The position numbers and the translations under genes are program-made. Below, piece after piece: positions 9,325 to 17,571 of a stretch of DNA of 64,000 nucleotides. Origin of the DNA: Oscillatoria sp. SIO1A7 (GTDB lineage Bacteria; Cyanobacteriota; Cyanobacteriia; Cyanobacteriales; Laspinemataceae); the NCBI GenBank assembly GCA_010672965.1, contig JAAHFN010000002.1:1-64000 (forward strand), given 5' to 3'. The notes under the pieces were generated by a model, which ran no database searches, was not told the origin of the DNA, and saw only the letters and a list, made by a program, of their open reading frames with translations. Numbering within the stretch: the first letter of the stretch is position 1; every line of letters begins with the position of its first letter.

Positions 9325-9527
9325 AATTAGAGAAAAAAGCTGTAATTTGACTGGAGTTTAACCTTCGATCGCGATCGCCATAATGTTCCTCGGCCTGGGA
9401 GCGTTTTAATCTTGCAGGTTGCCTAACCCCTAAAAACGCGGCTAAGCAACCTAAGCTCTTAAGGGCTGACTTTTACAAATGCTAATCCCGCTCGGCCTCG
9501 ATCGGTAGGCAATCGCTGCAACAGACA

Positions 9528-9805
9528 TATAGCGGTTCTCAAATTAATGTGAGATACCTGGGGCGAAGCATCCCAATACGATAACTCTCGTATCTATTGC
9601 CCAGACCGTCAAGGGATGCTGTCGCCCCTACCAGATCGTTTATTACACTTATAGCATTTCTCAAATAAGTGTAATAAGCGATCGGGTAGGGGCGACAGCA
9701 TCCCCCTTGACCATCTCTGCTATAAAACCGGGATTTTGATCTTGGGATGCTTCGCCCAGACACTTTCCATCAATTTGAGAACCGCTATATTTGAGAAATG
9801 CTATA
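9528..9805. mobile_element. family A MITE interrupted by another family A MITE
   Basis: The outer element starts TATAGCGGTTCTCAAATTAA at 9528. Its left part runs to CATTACACTTA-like sequence at 9651, and its right terminus is TTTGAGAAATGCTATA at 9790-9805. The interruption is the element at 9652-9787. The spacer at 9325-9527 holds two HIP1-type motifs and no gene. Confidence 0.85.
9652..9787. mobile_element. nested family A MITE with TA target duplication
   Basis: The element TAGCATTTCTCAA...TTGAGAACCGCTA is flanked by TA at 9650-9651 and TA at 9788-9789. Removing element plus one TA restores the right terminus of the outer copy. This fixes the element ends and the TA target, as expected for an IS630/Tc1-type transposase. 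Confidence 0.85.
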
Positions 9806-9820
9806 TTATATAGAGACAGA

Positions 9821-11230
9821 CTAGCGCTTTTCTGTTTGCTTCCAAACTGCTTTTCCCTTTTTATTGATATAGAAGTTTTGACCCTCCTTGCTTACTTGTG
9901 CTAGCCCGTTGCGAAATTCGCCAGCATAGTCAAACTCTCTGGGAATCGCAAATTCGCCTTTTTTGTTAATGTAGCCCAGCTTGCGGTCTATCGATACTGC
10001 GGCTAAACCTTCTGAGAAGCTTCCTTCTTCGTTGTGATAGTCAGATATATCGAACTGGGGATTGATGACTATCTTGCCCCCTGGGTCAACATAGCCCCAT
10101 TTGTTACCAACTCTCACTCGCGCTAGTCCTTCCGAGAAAGAATAGGCTCTATCAAACTGAGGATTAATCGCGAACTTACCTTTTTTATCTACATAGCCCC
10201 ATTTGCCATCAACCGATACTGCTGCCAGTCCTTCTGAAAAATCAGAACCGCTATCAAACTGAGGATTGATGACAAACTTGCCTTTTGGGTCTATGAAACC
10301 AAACCTTTTCCCGCCAACCCGAACTCCTGCTAGACCGTCCGAGAAGCGATCGCCATAACTAAACTGGGGATTGATGACAAATTTGCCGCTTTTATCGATA
10401 TAGCCCCATTCGCCCTTAACCGATACTGCTGCTAGCCCTTCAGAAAACTTGGAGCCGCCATCAAACTGAGGATTAATCGCAAACTCGCCTTTTTTGTTGA
10501 TATACCCCCATTTGTTCCCTACATTCACTAAGGCCAGTCCTTCAGAAAAGCCTCTAAAGCCCTCAAATGACCCTCTACCTCTAGGGGGCTCGAATTGGGG
10601 ATTAATTACCATATCTCCAGCTTCGTTGATGTAGCCCCATTTCTGTCCCACTAATACTGCGGCTAATCCTTCTGAAAATTGCGTTGCCGCATTAAACTGG
10701 GGTTCTATCGCCACCCCCCATCGGTTAATGTAGCCGAATTTGTTTTCGTCGTAGATTGGGTGAAGAGTGTTAAAATCTGAAGCCCAATCAAAAATCTTGG
10801 GAACCCCAACGGCCAAAACAAGCACCGAGCCCCCTGCGATTAACCCTTGCTGCCATTTGGGCAAATTGAACCGACCCAAGAGGGACTTGGCCTGTCGGGC
10901 GTTGGCGGCAAACGATTCCTCGGCGAGTTCGCTGTTTATTGGTGTTGCCACCATCACAATTTCGCCGCCCAGAACTATGGTAGTGGAGCTATTTATGGCT
11001 CTGTCGGCAATCTGGAGATCTCCAATTGAGGTGCTATTACTGCTGTCGAGGTTATAGATATGCCAAGTTTTTGTCTCTGCTTCAAAACTGAACTTGAGAT
11101 GGCGATCGCTAAGACTGCTAGCATCGGCCAAACAAATCTCGCAGTCAGAGCCCCTACCAACAACGTAGTCGCGGTTGGGTTCGAGGCTCCAGTTTTGTTG
11201 GTTCGACTCCAGAACCAGGTTTAGTTTCAT
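9821..11230 (-). CDS. FHA-domain membrane protein with WG repeats
   Basis: I set the start at the ATG ending at 11230 (MKLNLVLESNQQNWSLEPN). The open frame continues upstream only through a dispersed repeat. Residues 1-100 are an FHA phosphothreonine-binding domain: VVGRGSDCEI, then LSDRHLKF. One transmembrane segment (LIAGGSVLVLAVGVP) is near 128-143. About nine WG (KWG) repeats of roughly 35 residues follow, of the type WGYINKKGEFAINPQF with FSEGLAAV between. The FHA domain implies reading of kinase output; the Ser/Thr kinase gene just downstream on the same strand is a reasonable partner, by inference. Confidence 0.88.
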   Translation of the reverse strand: MKLNLVLESNQQNWSLEPNRDYVVGRGSDCEICLADASSLSDRHLKFSFEAETKTWHIYNLDSSNSTSIGDLQIADRAINSSTTIVLGGEIVMVATPINSELAEESFAANARQAKSLLGRFNLPKWQQGLIAGGSVLVLAVGVPKIFDWASDFNTLHPIYDENKFGYINRWGVAIEPQFNAATQFSEGLAAVLVGQKWGYINEAGDMVINPQFEPPRGRGSFEGFRGFSEGLALVNVGNKWGYINKKGEFAINPQFDGGSKFSEGLAAVSVKGEWGYIDKSGKFVINPQFSYGDRFSDGLAGVRVGGKRFGFIDPKGKFVINPQFDSGSDFSEGLAAVSVDGKWGYVDKKGKFAINPQFDRAYSFSEGLARVRVGNKWGYVDPGGKIVINPQFDISDYHNEEGSFSEGLAAVSIDRKLGYINKKGEFAIPREFDYAGEFRNGLAQVSKEGQNFYINKKGKAVWKQTEKR

Positions 11231-11455
11231 GGTTTCTGCGATTTGCGGTAGATTGCAGGTTTTCGCCCCCGGCAGGCTAGCTGTTTTGCTTGGCCCTCCG
11301 GCGACTTGATATATATACATGCTTTGGGAGAAAGCTCGAAAAGTTATGCGCTTTTTTTCTCCAAATTGGCAAAAAATTTTTCTCGACCCAGCCGTCTCGG
11401 GATGCGGGGCAATCGATTGGCAGTTGAAGGGCCGCCGCCTTGCCAGGGAGCGGAG
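11225..11455. repeat. 150-bp dispersed repeat, copy 4 (longest)
   Basis: It spans the start codon of the FHA gene, then TGCCAGG-rich DNA, TATATATACATGCTTTGGG, GAAAAGTTATGCGC, CTCCAAATTGGCAAAAAATT, and ends near CCGCCGCCTTGCCAGGG. It is nearly identical to copy 1. Heptamer repeats (GCTGACC, CCCAATT) occupy 11457-11630. Confidence 0.75.
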
Positions 11456-11679
11456 GTTGCCCAATTCCCAATTCCCCATTCCCCAGGACTTACGCAAATC
11501 GTCCGAACGATCGCTACATATAGATAGTGGTGCGCAGTGCTACCTCTACAAATAGAGTCTATACTGCTCAATGCCTTTAGCTGACTGCTGACCGCTGACC
11601 GCTGACCGCTATGAATGCCCAATTCCCAATGCCATGTTACATTAAGAAATGTTAATAAAAGTTAAAAAGAATAATCAAT

Positions 11680-11800
11680 ATGTTTGGTGGCTTAATGGAT
11701 TGGGCAAACTCTGGCGATACGGATTGGGCAGAGCAGGTACTAAACGCGGCGGCCGGTCAGGCCATTCGCCAGCTCTTCACCAGGAGCGAGTCAGTGGATG
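11680..11800 (+). CDS. DUF2993 (LmeA-like) protein, exon 1 of an intron-split gene
   Basis: The ATG at 11680 opens MFGGLMDWANSGDTDWAEQV and continues LNAAAGQAIRQLFTRSESVD plus one base. It matches the N-terminus typical of cyanobacterial DUF2993 proteins. The frame stops making sense exactly at GTGCG (11801), the 5' end of a group II intron. Joining base 11800 to 13988 gives GTA (Val) and the continuous sequence SESVDVKIGFQRATQILAGN, with the expected family spacing. No strong ribosome-binding site is visible before the ATG. Spliced length is 777 nt, 258 residues. Confidence 0.8.
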
Positions 11801-12402
11801 GTGCGGTTCGTTTCTAGCTGAATTCATAGGCTAGAGTCCAGTCCCAGTCAGGCTTTTAGCCGCTGGGCGGGTAACTGAGAGAGCGTATGAGGGTGATGCC
11901 AATGAGCTAGTCCCTCCCGTTAAGGATGACGTGAATCCCTACCTGACCACGCCGAACCAACCCATACCCGGGACGGTAGAGCGAAGCTGGTAACAGGGTC
12001 CAATCAGAGCTAAAGCACATAGGCGCACTGGGGCTAATGGGGAGTTGATAGAATGTTCAACCGAACATCGTTGGAGAGATTACCGAACCTCCTGAAAAAG
12101 TGTCCAATGACTTAGCTGGAATGTGTAAGTCCCCGGACAATCCAGACTAAATCGGAGCAAGTCTCGCAGCATTTCAATCCAAATAGCTGCAACTCCTGAG
12201 ATTCCGATGGGCAAAATGGAGGCTCCTAAGTCAACTAAACAATACCTCTCTCGGAACGGATAAAAACATCTAAAGGTCTCGGTCAAGTCGAAGGCCGAGT
12301 AGGCAGGGTAGAGCCAACTCCCGAAAGATGGGTAGGATGTCGGAGGAAACTCCCGACGGTTTATCAGAACAGTGAAACTAAGCGCAGAGTCTGATATAGA
12401 AC

Positions 12403-13902
12403 ATGAAACCAAATCATAGTGATATCTGGAAGTCGCTACCCTGGAAGAAATTCCAGCGGCACGTCTTCCGCCTGCAAAAGCGAATCTGGAAAGCTATTCG
12501 AGTTGGAGACACGGCAAAAGCCAAGTCCTTACAAAAATTACTTCTGAGTAGTCGTTCGGCTAAGTGGATTGCGATACGTCAAGTAACCCAGTTAAATACT
12601 GGGAAGAAGACAGCAGGGATAGACGGCAAAACAGCCTTGACCTTCGGCGAAAGGCTTGAATTGCACAACCTGCTAGGAAACTACCTTAAATGGGAACATA
12701 AGGGCTTGCGTCAGGTGCCCATCCCCAAAAAGGATGGGTCAAAGCGTATGCTCAAAATTCCAACCATCGCCGACCGAGCATGGCAATGCCTAGTAAAGCT
12801 AGCCATAGAACCAGCCCATGAGGCGGTTTTCCATGCCCGGTCGTATGGGTTCCGCCCTGGTCGTTCAACCTGGGATTGTCAGAAACAAATCTGCAACAAT
12901 CTCAGCAGCAAAGTCAACGGGGCAAGTAAAAGGGTTCTGGAACTGGACATCTCTAAGTGCTTTGACAGAATTAGTCATGCTGCCATGATGGACAGGGTTA
13001 TAGCGCCCAACTCAGTCAAGACAGGTCTTTGGAAGTGTCTAAAAGCTGGGGTAAATCCAGAATTTCTCAACCAAGGAACCCCACAAGGTGGGGTCATCTC
13101 TCCTCTCCTTGCGAATGTTGCATTAGATGGCATAGAGGCAATTCACCCTAGTGTGAGGTATGCAGATGACATGGTGGTTTTCCTAAAACCAGGAGATAAC
13201 GCATCCTTAATACTTGACAATATAAAAGCTTTCTTAGCTGAACGCACGCTTGAAGTAAATCTCAAAAAGACTTCGGTATCAGCCGCGACAGATGGATTTG
13301 ATTTCCTAGGATGGAATTTCCGGGTAAAACCCAATGGGAAGTTTATCTGTGTTCCATCCAAAGATAATTACCGAGCCTTCCGGGGCAAGGTAAAATCCAT
13401 AGTTAACAACTCGAATTATGGCTCGAAAGTCAAGGCTCAGAAACTAGCCCCAGTGGTTAGAGGGTGGAGAAACTATCACAAATACTGTGATATGTCAAAC
13501 CACACACTACACGGCCAAATGACCAGAGCATTTGTGGTTTTTAACAAAGAAAAATCCAACAACAGGTACACTACCAAGACGCTACTAGACAGGGCTTTCC
13601 CGCCGGTTAAATGGGCGGGATGCAAGCATGTCATGGTAGCAGGGGAACGCTCTCCATATGATGGGGACGTGGTGTATTGGAGTAAGCGTAACAGCAAGCT
13701 CTACGATGGTGCAACCGCAAAAGTCTTGAAAAGACAAGACCATAGATGTGAAGCGTGTGGGTTATCCTTCATGCCAGGTGACAAAGTGGAATTACACCAC
13801 CGAGACGGCAACCATAATAACTGGAAGCCAAACAACCTTGAAGCTTTACACAGTAGCTGTCACCATTACCATCACATAAGCAACGGCTACGGCCATAGAT
13901 AG
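12403..13902 (+). CDS. group II intron-encoded reverse transcriptase/maturase with HNH endonuclease
   Basis: The product is 499 residues. The RT palm motif VRYADDMVVF is near residues 248-257. Other RT blocks are RSYGFRPGRSTWD, LELDISKCFD and TPQGGVISPLLANVAL. The maturase (X) domain follows, with VRGWRNYHKYC. The C-terminus is an HNH nuclease: CEACG, VELHHRDGN, HNNWKPNNLEALH, CHHYH. RT, maturase and endonuclease are all present with no frameshift, typical of chloroplast-like group II introns. It binds its own intron RNA, aids splicing and drives retrohoming into DNA target sites. Confidence 0.95.
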   Translation: MKPNHSDIWKSLPWKKFQRHVFRLQKRIWKAIRVGDTAKAKSLQKLLLSSRSAKWIAIRQVTQLNTGKKTAGIDGKTALTFGERLELHNLLGNYLKWEHKGLRQVPIPKKDGSKRMLKIPTIADRAWQCLVKLAIEPAHEAVFHARSYGFRPGRSTWDCQKQICNNLSSKVNGASKRVLELDISKCFDRISHAAMMDRVIAPNSVKTGLWKCLKAGVNPEFLNQGTPQGGVISPLLANVALDGIEAIHPSVRYADDMVVFLKPGDNASLILDNIKAFLAERTLEVNLKKTSVSAATDGFDFLGWNFRVKPNGKFICVPSKDNYRAFRGKVKSIVNNSNYGSKVKAQKLAPVVRGWRNYHKYCDMSNHTLHGQMTRAFVVFNKEKSNNRYTTKTLLDRAFPPVKWAGCKHVMVAGERSPYDGDVVYWSKRNSKLYDGATAKVLKRQDHRCEACGLSFMPGDKVELHHRDGNHNNWKPNNLEALHSSCHHYHHISNGYGHR

Positions 13903-13907
13903 ACTAG

Positions 13908-13987
13908 GAGCCGTGTGCGGTGAAAGTCGCATGCACGGTTCTGAAGGAGAGGTGCCCCGCAGGATAATGGCGGGCATCGACTCTAAC
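13908..13987 (+). ncRNA. group II intron domains V and VI
   Basis: Domain V (13908-13941) pairs GAGCCGTG with CACGGTTC around a GAAA-type tetraloop, and has the AGC catalytic triad near its base. Domain VI pairs TGCCCCGC with GCGGGCA around GGATAATG, where an A can serve as branch point. The intron ends at 13987 with ...CTCTAAC. Confidence 0.9.
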
Positions 13988-14643
13988 TAAAGATTGGCTT
14001 CCAGAGGGCCACACAAATACTTGCTGGCAATATCGATAGTCTGAGCATGAAAGGGCGAGGTCTGGTGATTCGCAGAGACTTTCCCGTAGAGGAACTCTGG
14101 TTTGAGACCGATGCCGTATCCCTAGATTTTACTGCCGTACCCCAGGGCAAAATTCGCCTCAAACAACCGACCCGAGCTGTTGCTAAGGTTACTCTCAGCG
14201 AAGCAGGAGTCAATCAAGCTTTAAAAGCAGCTTTAGTAGAAAAGCGCCTGAAAGATATTGCCCTGCCCGATGGCGATCGCCTCTCTTTTACAGATTTAGA
14301 AATTCAGTTACTAGGGAGCGATCGCGTGCGGATATTTGCCAAAGCTCGCCCGGGCAATGGGGCAATAGTACCCATCTGCGCCATCTCAAACCTAAAAGTC
14401 CAGCGACGGCGGCAGCTTGTATTTGAAGAGGTTTGCTGCGAAAAAGCTCTGGTGCCCGAGGAACTCCAGCATATCTCCGAGGTATTGAGCTACAACCTAA
14501 TTCAGGCATTGAACTCTATTGTTGATGTCGATCGCTTCAACCTGGACGGAGTACAGTTGTGGCTTAATAGAGTCGAAATTCAAAACAAACAACTGATTTT
14601 CGGCGGCTATGCAGAAATCGAGCGCTTTCCTCGTAGCGGTTAG
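13988..14643 (+). CDS. DUF2993 (LmeA-like) protein, exon 2
   Basis: This is the main part of the split gene. After splicing it reads VKIGFQRATQILAGNIDSLS, then MKGRGLVIRRDFPVEELWFE and the family's AVSLDF...GKIRLKQPTRAVAKV...EAGVNQALKA. The ATG at 14047 could serve as an internal start, giving a 198-residue product, but that would drop conserved N-terminal sequence. DUF2993/LmeA proteins are lipid-binding envelope proteins (LmeA is phospholipid-binding in mycobacteria); the role in cyanobacteria is not established. No other gene is in the transcription unit. Confidence 0.82.
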
Positions 14644-15216
14644 CAGGGGTTAAAGCCGCGACTAATGCAAAGGCCGCGATCGTAGCAATACGCCGAAGAG
14701 TTTAGGGCAATTCAAAACTATTGCCAAAGCTAGTAAAAGAAATACTCGTGGCCGCTCGGCGCAGCCTGCGATCCGCGCATAAGCTGACCGCTGACCGCTG
14801 ACCGCTGACTGCTATAACGCACAAATCGCGACCAATGCAAAGACCGCGTCCCCCTCGGGACGCAATACTTCTAGTGCCGGTGCGCGGAAGTCTCAAGGTA
14901 ATAAGTCAAAAATCAAAATGCTTTGGATCCGGGCTCTCGCCCTGGTGGATTTGCCGCCCTGCACTAGGTTAAATCGTAACTTGGGATCGAGCGGAGGCAT
15001 AGGCTCTTTTGCCCAATGCTCAATGCGAACATGCCCAATGCCCAATGCCACCCACCCCCAACCCCTCCCAGGAGGGGAGTGCCCAATGCCCGTCAAATGC
15101 TTAACTCAAAAGTATTGCCTCAGGACATCGATTGGTATTTTACATTTCCCCCTTGTATCCATCGCCAGCAGTCCGCTCGGTATAAAAGCCTAAGCAATAA
15201 TGCGCCCCGATAGATT
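14644..15216. other. gene-free spacer with repeats
   Basis: It holds GCTGACC heptamers (14785-14815) and copy 1 of a roughly 60-bp dispersed repeat at 14932-14990 (TTTGGATCCGGGCTC ... CTGCACTAGG), also seen at 21064-21130 and 34549-34613. GCCCAAT heptamers and a CCCCAACCCCTCCCAGGAGG stretch follow near 15010-15090. No convincing gene. Confidence 0.6.
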
Positions 15217-15504
15217 TTAGACCAGTTCTGGAATTTCGTTGGCCACCTCCGCAAGCTGTTCGGCCACCTCAGTGCTATTTAGCAGTTCTTTCATCTCTTT
15301 GGCCGCATCCTTTATTTTCTGGATATGTTCCTGTTTCTTATCTTCCGACAATTTTCGGCTGTGACGTTCCAGTAATTCTGCCGATAGCAATATCTTCGTT
15401 AACGGGGTGCGGAGTTCGTGGGAGATAGTGGAAATAAACGAGGATTTCAGGGAGCTTAGATGTTTCGAGCCCTCTCTAGACATCTGAGAAACTATGATTG
15501 GCAT
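15217..15504 (-). CDS. orphan histidine-kinase dimerisation (HisKA) fragment
   Basis: The product is 95 residues. It contains a HisKA H-box, STISHELRTPLTKILLSAEL, near residues 26-45, then a charged helical stretch (KLSEDKKQEHIQKIKDAAKE). It ends without any HATPase domain and with no sensor or transmembrane segment before it. It is either a truncated kinase remnant or a free-standing DHp-like protein that could dimerise with other kinases. Downstream sequence shows no continuation of the kinase in another frame. The ATG at 15504 is clear but lacks a strong ribosome-binding site. Confidence 0.6.
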   Translation of the reverse strand: MPIIVSQMSREGSKHLSSLKSSFISTISHELRTPLTKILLSAELLERHSRKLSEDKKQEHIQKIKDAAKEMKELLNSTEVAEQLAEVANEIPELV

Positions 15505-15642
15505 GATGCTTGGGCAAACTCATTACTTTAACTATCGGACATTTTTCGAGCTAGCCGCAAATATTACAGTTTTTCTTTATTATTAAAGGTTTATTTAAGA
15601 TTTATCCCTTTTCAATAAGAAGACTTTCCACGAATCTATTTG

Positions 15643-15676
15643 CCTAGAGTTAGTAGCGATCGCTACTAACTCTAGG
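15643..15676. repeat. 34-bp perfect palindrome centred on HIP1
   Basis: CCTAGAGTTAGTAGCGA followed by TCGCTACTAACTCTAGG is a perfect palindrome with no loop and GCGATCGC at the centre. It lies in an AT-rich spacer (15505-15860) without a recognisable gene. It could be an operator-like site or a small mobile palindrome. Confidence 0.85.
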
Positions 15677-16037
15677 TAGCTATTTCGGTGCAAATATCAG
15701 CAAGAGTCCCGGTTAATATTTGCTTGCTAGTAATAAATACTTCACAGCTACCTTTTGCCAGAAAAAGCCGCTTTAATCGCGAATTAGCCCTATATTTCCC
15801 TTTTACCCCAAGCGATTAGACCTATTGCCTTTTTCAATATACTCTTCTCGAAACATAGTTATTTAATACGAGAGTCAATACTCACTTTTATATTAAGTTT
15901 TATGCAAAAAAACCTTCCCCGATCCCCGCGATCGTCCTTCCCTTGGCAAGGGCTTGACAGGGGGCTAAGGGCGATGCCAGCTCCCGAGTCATTGTCTTTT
16001 GGCATCGTAAACAAAAGGGTTGGCTCCGCCTGCCCTC

Positions 16038-16294
16038 CTTTCAAGAGTATGTTTTTTATAACCCTCCTAAATGAGCGCGTGAGCAACGCTCTCACGCTCG
16101 GTGCGCGTTGGCTCCGCCTGCCCAAGGAGAGCAAGCGCGTGCCTTCCGGGCAATCGGTGGGCTGCATGGGTTTCTGGGGCGAAGCATTCCAATACAATAA
16201 TTTTTGTGCAAGGATCGCAAGGGCTTTCTCGGGAATGCTACGATACTCGATACCGAGGGTTAAATTCCAAATCTAAAAAACATACTCTTGAAAG
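16038..16294. mobile_element. MITE-like element with CTTTCAAGAGTATG termini, copy 1
   Basis: The left end CTTTCAAGAGTATGTTTTTT is matched by the right end AAAAAACATACTCTTGAAAG, a 20-bp inverted repeat. The interior holds GGGGCGAAGCATTCC / GGGAATGCTACG arms similar to family A. A second copy is at 16989-17185. The 15860-16037 stretch has no gene. Confidence 0.7.
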
Positions 16295-16397
16295 AGCCTG
16301 CCCAAGGAGGGCATATGCCATTCGCCCCTACAACAAAATTCCAAAATCGAAATGCTCCCTTGTCTTTCCTCTTTTTCGGAGCTGGCATCTTCTCAAA

Positions 16398-16431
16398 ACA
16401 AGAAGGGCATCCATACGGATGCCCTTCTTGT
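16398..16431 (-). terminator. 15-bp stem-loop, probable terminator
   Basis: A perfect 15-bp stem (ACAAGAAGGGCATCC / GGATGCCCTTCTTGT) encloses a 4-nt loop. Read on the minus strand it is followed by TTTTGAG, so it could end transcripts of the small minus-strand gene at 16529-16660. The T-run is short. Confidence 0.45.
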
Positions 16432-16528
16432 TGCCATCGAAAGAAACAGCTTTTTATTTTTAAAACTTGCATAACACTAACGACTTGACCAAAAACCCCC
16501 GATTGTCAATATTATCAATATAGTACAA

Positions 16529-16660
16529 TTACTGAATTGGTTTGAGGGAACCATCCGTATATAGTTCTAGAGGGATTAGCTCTACCTTACCGTTAACGGT
16601 CTTCTTGGAATAAACAATTTTGACAAATTGGGATTTATTGCGGTGGTGTTTGCCAAACAT
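16529..16660 (-). CDS. small basic hypothetical protein (43 aa)
   Basis: The product reads MFGKHHRNKSQFVKIVYSKK, TVNGKVELIPLELYTDGSLK and PIQ. GGAG lies about 10 nt before this ATG. An in-frame ATG five codons upstream (16675) has no ribosome-binding site. The composition (basic N-terminus, beta-like C-terminus, natural codon use) looks genuinely coding. A stem-loop terminator candidate lies about 100 nt downstream. Function unknown. Confidence 0.5.
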   Translation of the reverse strand: MFGKHHRNKSQFVKIVYSKKTVNGKVELIPLELYTDGSLKPIQ

Positions 16661-16760
16661 AATGCCTGTCTCCATATCTGTGCCTGACTTTTTTTTATCT
16701 ATAGTCTTATTATGGATGGCAAGTACCTATTGCGGCTGCGATCGCAACCCTAGCAACAGA

Positions 16761-16910
16761 GCGATCGCAGTCGCAAGCAAACAGAGATCTAGCTCTGTCT
16801 TAAACAGCGATCGCAGTCGCAAGCAAACAGAGATCTAGCTCTGTCTTAAACAGCGATCGCAGTCGCAAGCAAACAGAGATCTAGCTCTGCTTTAAACAGC
16901 GATCGCAGTC
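16761..16910. repeat. 46-bp tandem repeat with HIP1 and internal palindrome
   Basis: Three units (16761, 16807, 16853) and a partial fourth each contain GCGATCGC, then CAGTCGCAAGCAA and the palindrome ACAGAGATCTAGCTCTGT. The third unit differs by one base. The array forms repeated hairpins and lies in a gene-free stretch. Confidence 0.95.
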
Positions 16911-16988
16911 ACTACTGAATAAAGATCTAATACCAAATCCGCGATGCCCCAATGCCCAATGCCACCCACCCCTAACCCCCCTAACCCC

Positions 16989-17185
16989 CTTTCAAGGGTA
17001 TGTTTTTTAGATTTGATGTTGTAAAGGCCACGACAACCCTCGAAATAAGGCGTAGGGGCGATAGCATTCCCGAGATATCCTTTGCTTTCAAGTAAACTTA
17101 TAAACTGGAATGCTTCGCCCCAGAAATTTATGCCCCTCGCTGACAACTGCAAAAGGCGGAATTATAAAAAGCATATCCTTGAAAG
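16989..17185. mobile_element. MITE-like element with CTTTCAAGGGTATG termini, copy 2
   Basis: The left end CTTTCAAGGGTATGTTTTTT pairs with the right end AAAAAGCATATCCTTGAAAG. The interior GGGGCGATAGCATTCCCGAG / GGAATGCTTCGCCCC is inverted relative to copy 1. Confidence 0.7.
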
Positions 17186-17223
17186 CCCCTCACCCCAAGG
17201 GCACCCTCCAACCCACCCCTAGC

Positions 17224-17361
17224 CTAGTGCTTTGGCAAATCTAAAATTGTGTGTAGCTGTAGGTTGGGTTGAACGGAGTGAAACCCAACTATACTAATTA
17301 GTGCGCCCTTGTTTCACTCCGTTCAACCCAACCTACAATTTTAAGGCAGACAGTCCACTAG
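17224..17361. mobile_element. CTAG-flanked palindromic element, copy 1
   Basis: CTAG at both ends flanks an element whose arms TAGGTTGGGTTGAACGGAGT and ACTCCGTTCAACCCAACCTA are complementary. Outer parts share TCTAAAATTGTGTGTA with copies at 21169-21332 and 51903-52037. The sequence 17362-17571 holds GTGTGGGG-type satellite and a block repeated near 25340-25420 (ACTTCATGCTATTTCCCGAC). Confidence 0.8.
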
Positions 17362-17571
17362 GGTGTGGGGTGTGGGGTGCTCTTGTGTAGGGAAACTTCA
17401 TGCTATTTCCCGACCGCTTTCGGGAGCTGGAAAGTCCTACGGGAACTCTGGATTCGGGTTTCAATTGGGAACGATACCGGTTGTCACCGTTTTTTGTGAC
17501 AACCCCGAGCGAGTCAACACCCTACTCCCAATTCCCTACACCCTACACCCCACCCCCAGTTATTGCCCAAT

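Larger units (their letters stand above)
11801..13987 (+). mobile_element. group II intron with intron-encoded protein
   Basis: The 5' end is GTGCG and the 3' end is AC (CGACTCTAAC), as expected for group II introns. A canonical 34-nt domain V is at 13908-13941 and a domain VI hairpin at about 13951-13977. The RT/maturase/HNH gene lies inside (12403-13902). The exon 1 terminus TGGATG (IBS1 candidate) can pair, with one G-T wobble, with CATCTA at 12267-12272 (EBS1 candidate; tentative). Length is 2187 nt. All parts look intact, so it may still splice and move. Confidence 0.92.

Noticed and set aside
11180-11220. A tRNA T-loop-like GGTTCGACTCC
   Set aside because: It lies inside the FHA coding region and no cloverleaf can be formed around it.
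12403-13902. The reverse transcriptase as a DGR RT for the FGE variable genes
   Set aside because: It has maturase and HNH domains and lies inside a group II intron with domains V and VI; DGR RTs lack these.
16398-16431. The perfect 15-bp hairpin as a REP/mobile element
   Set aside because: No second copy is visible in the window; a terminator for the small minus-strand gene is the simpler reading.
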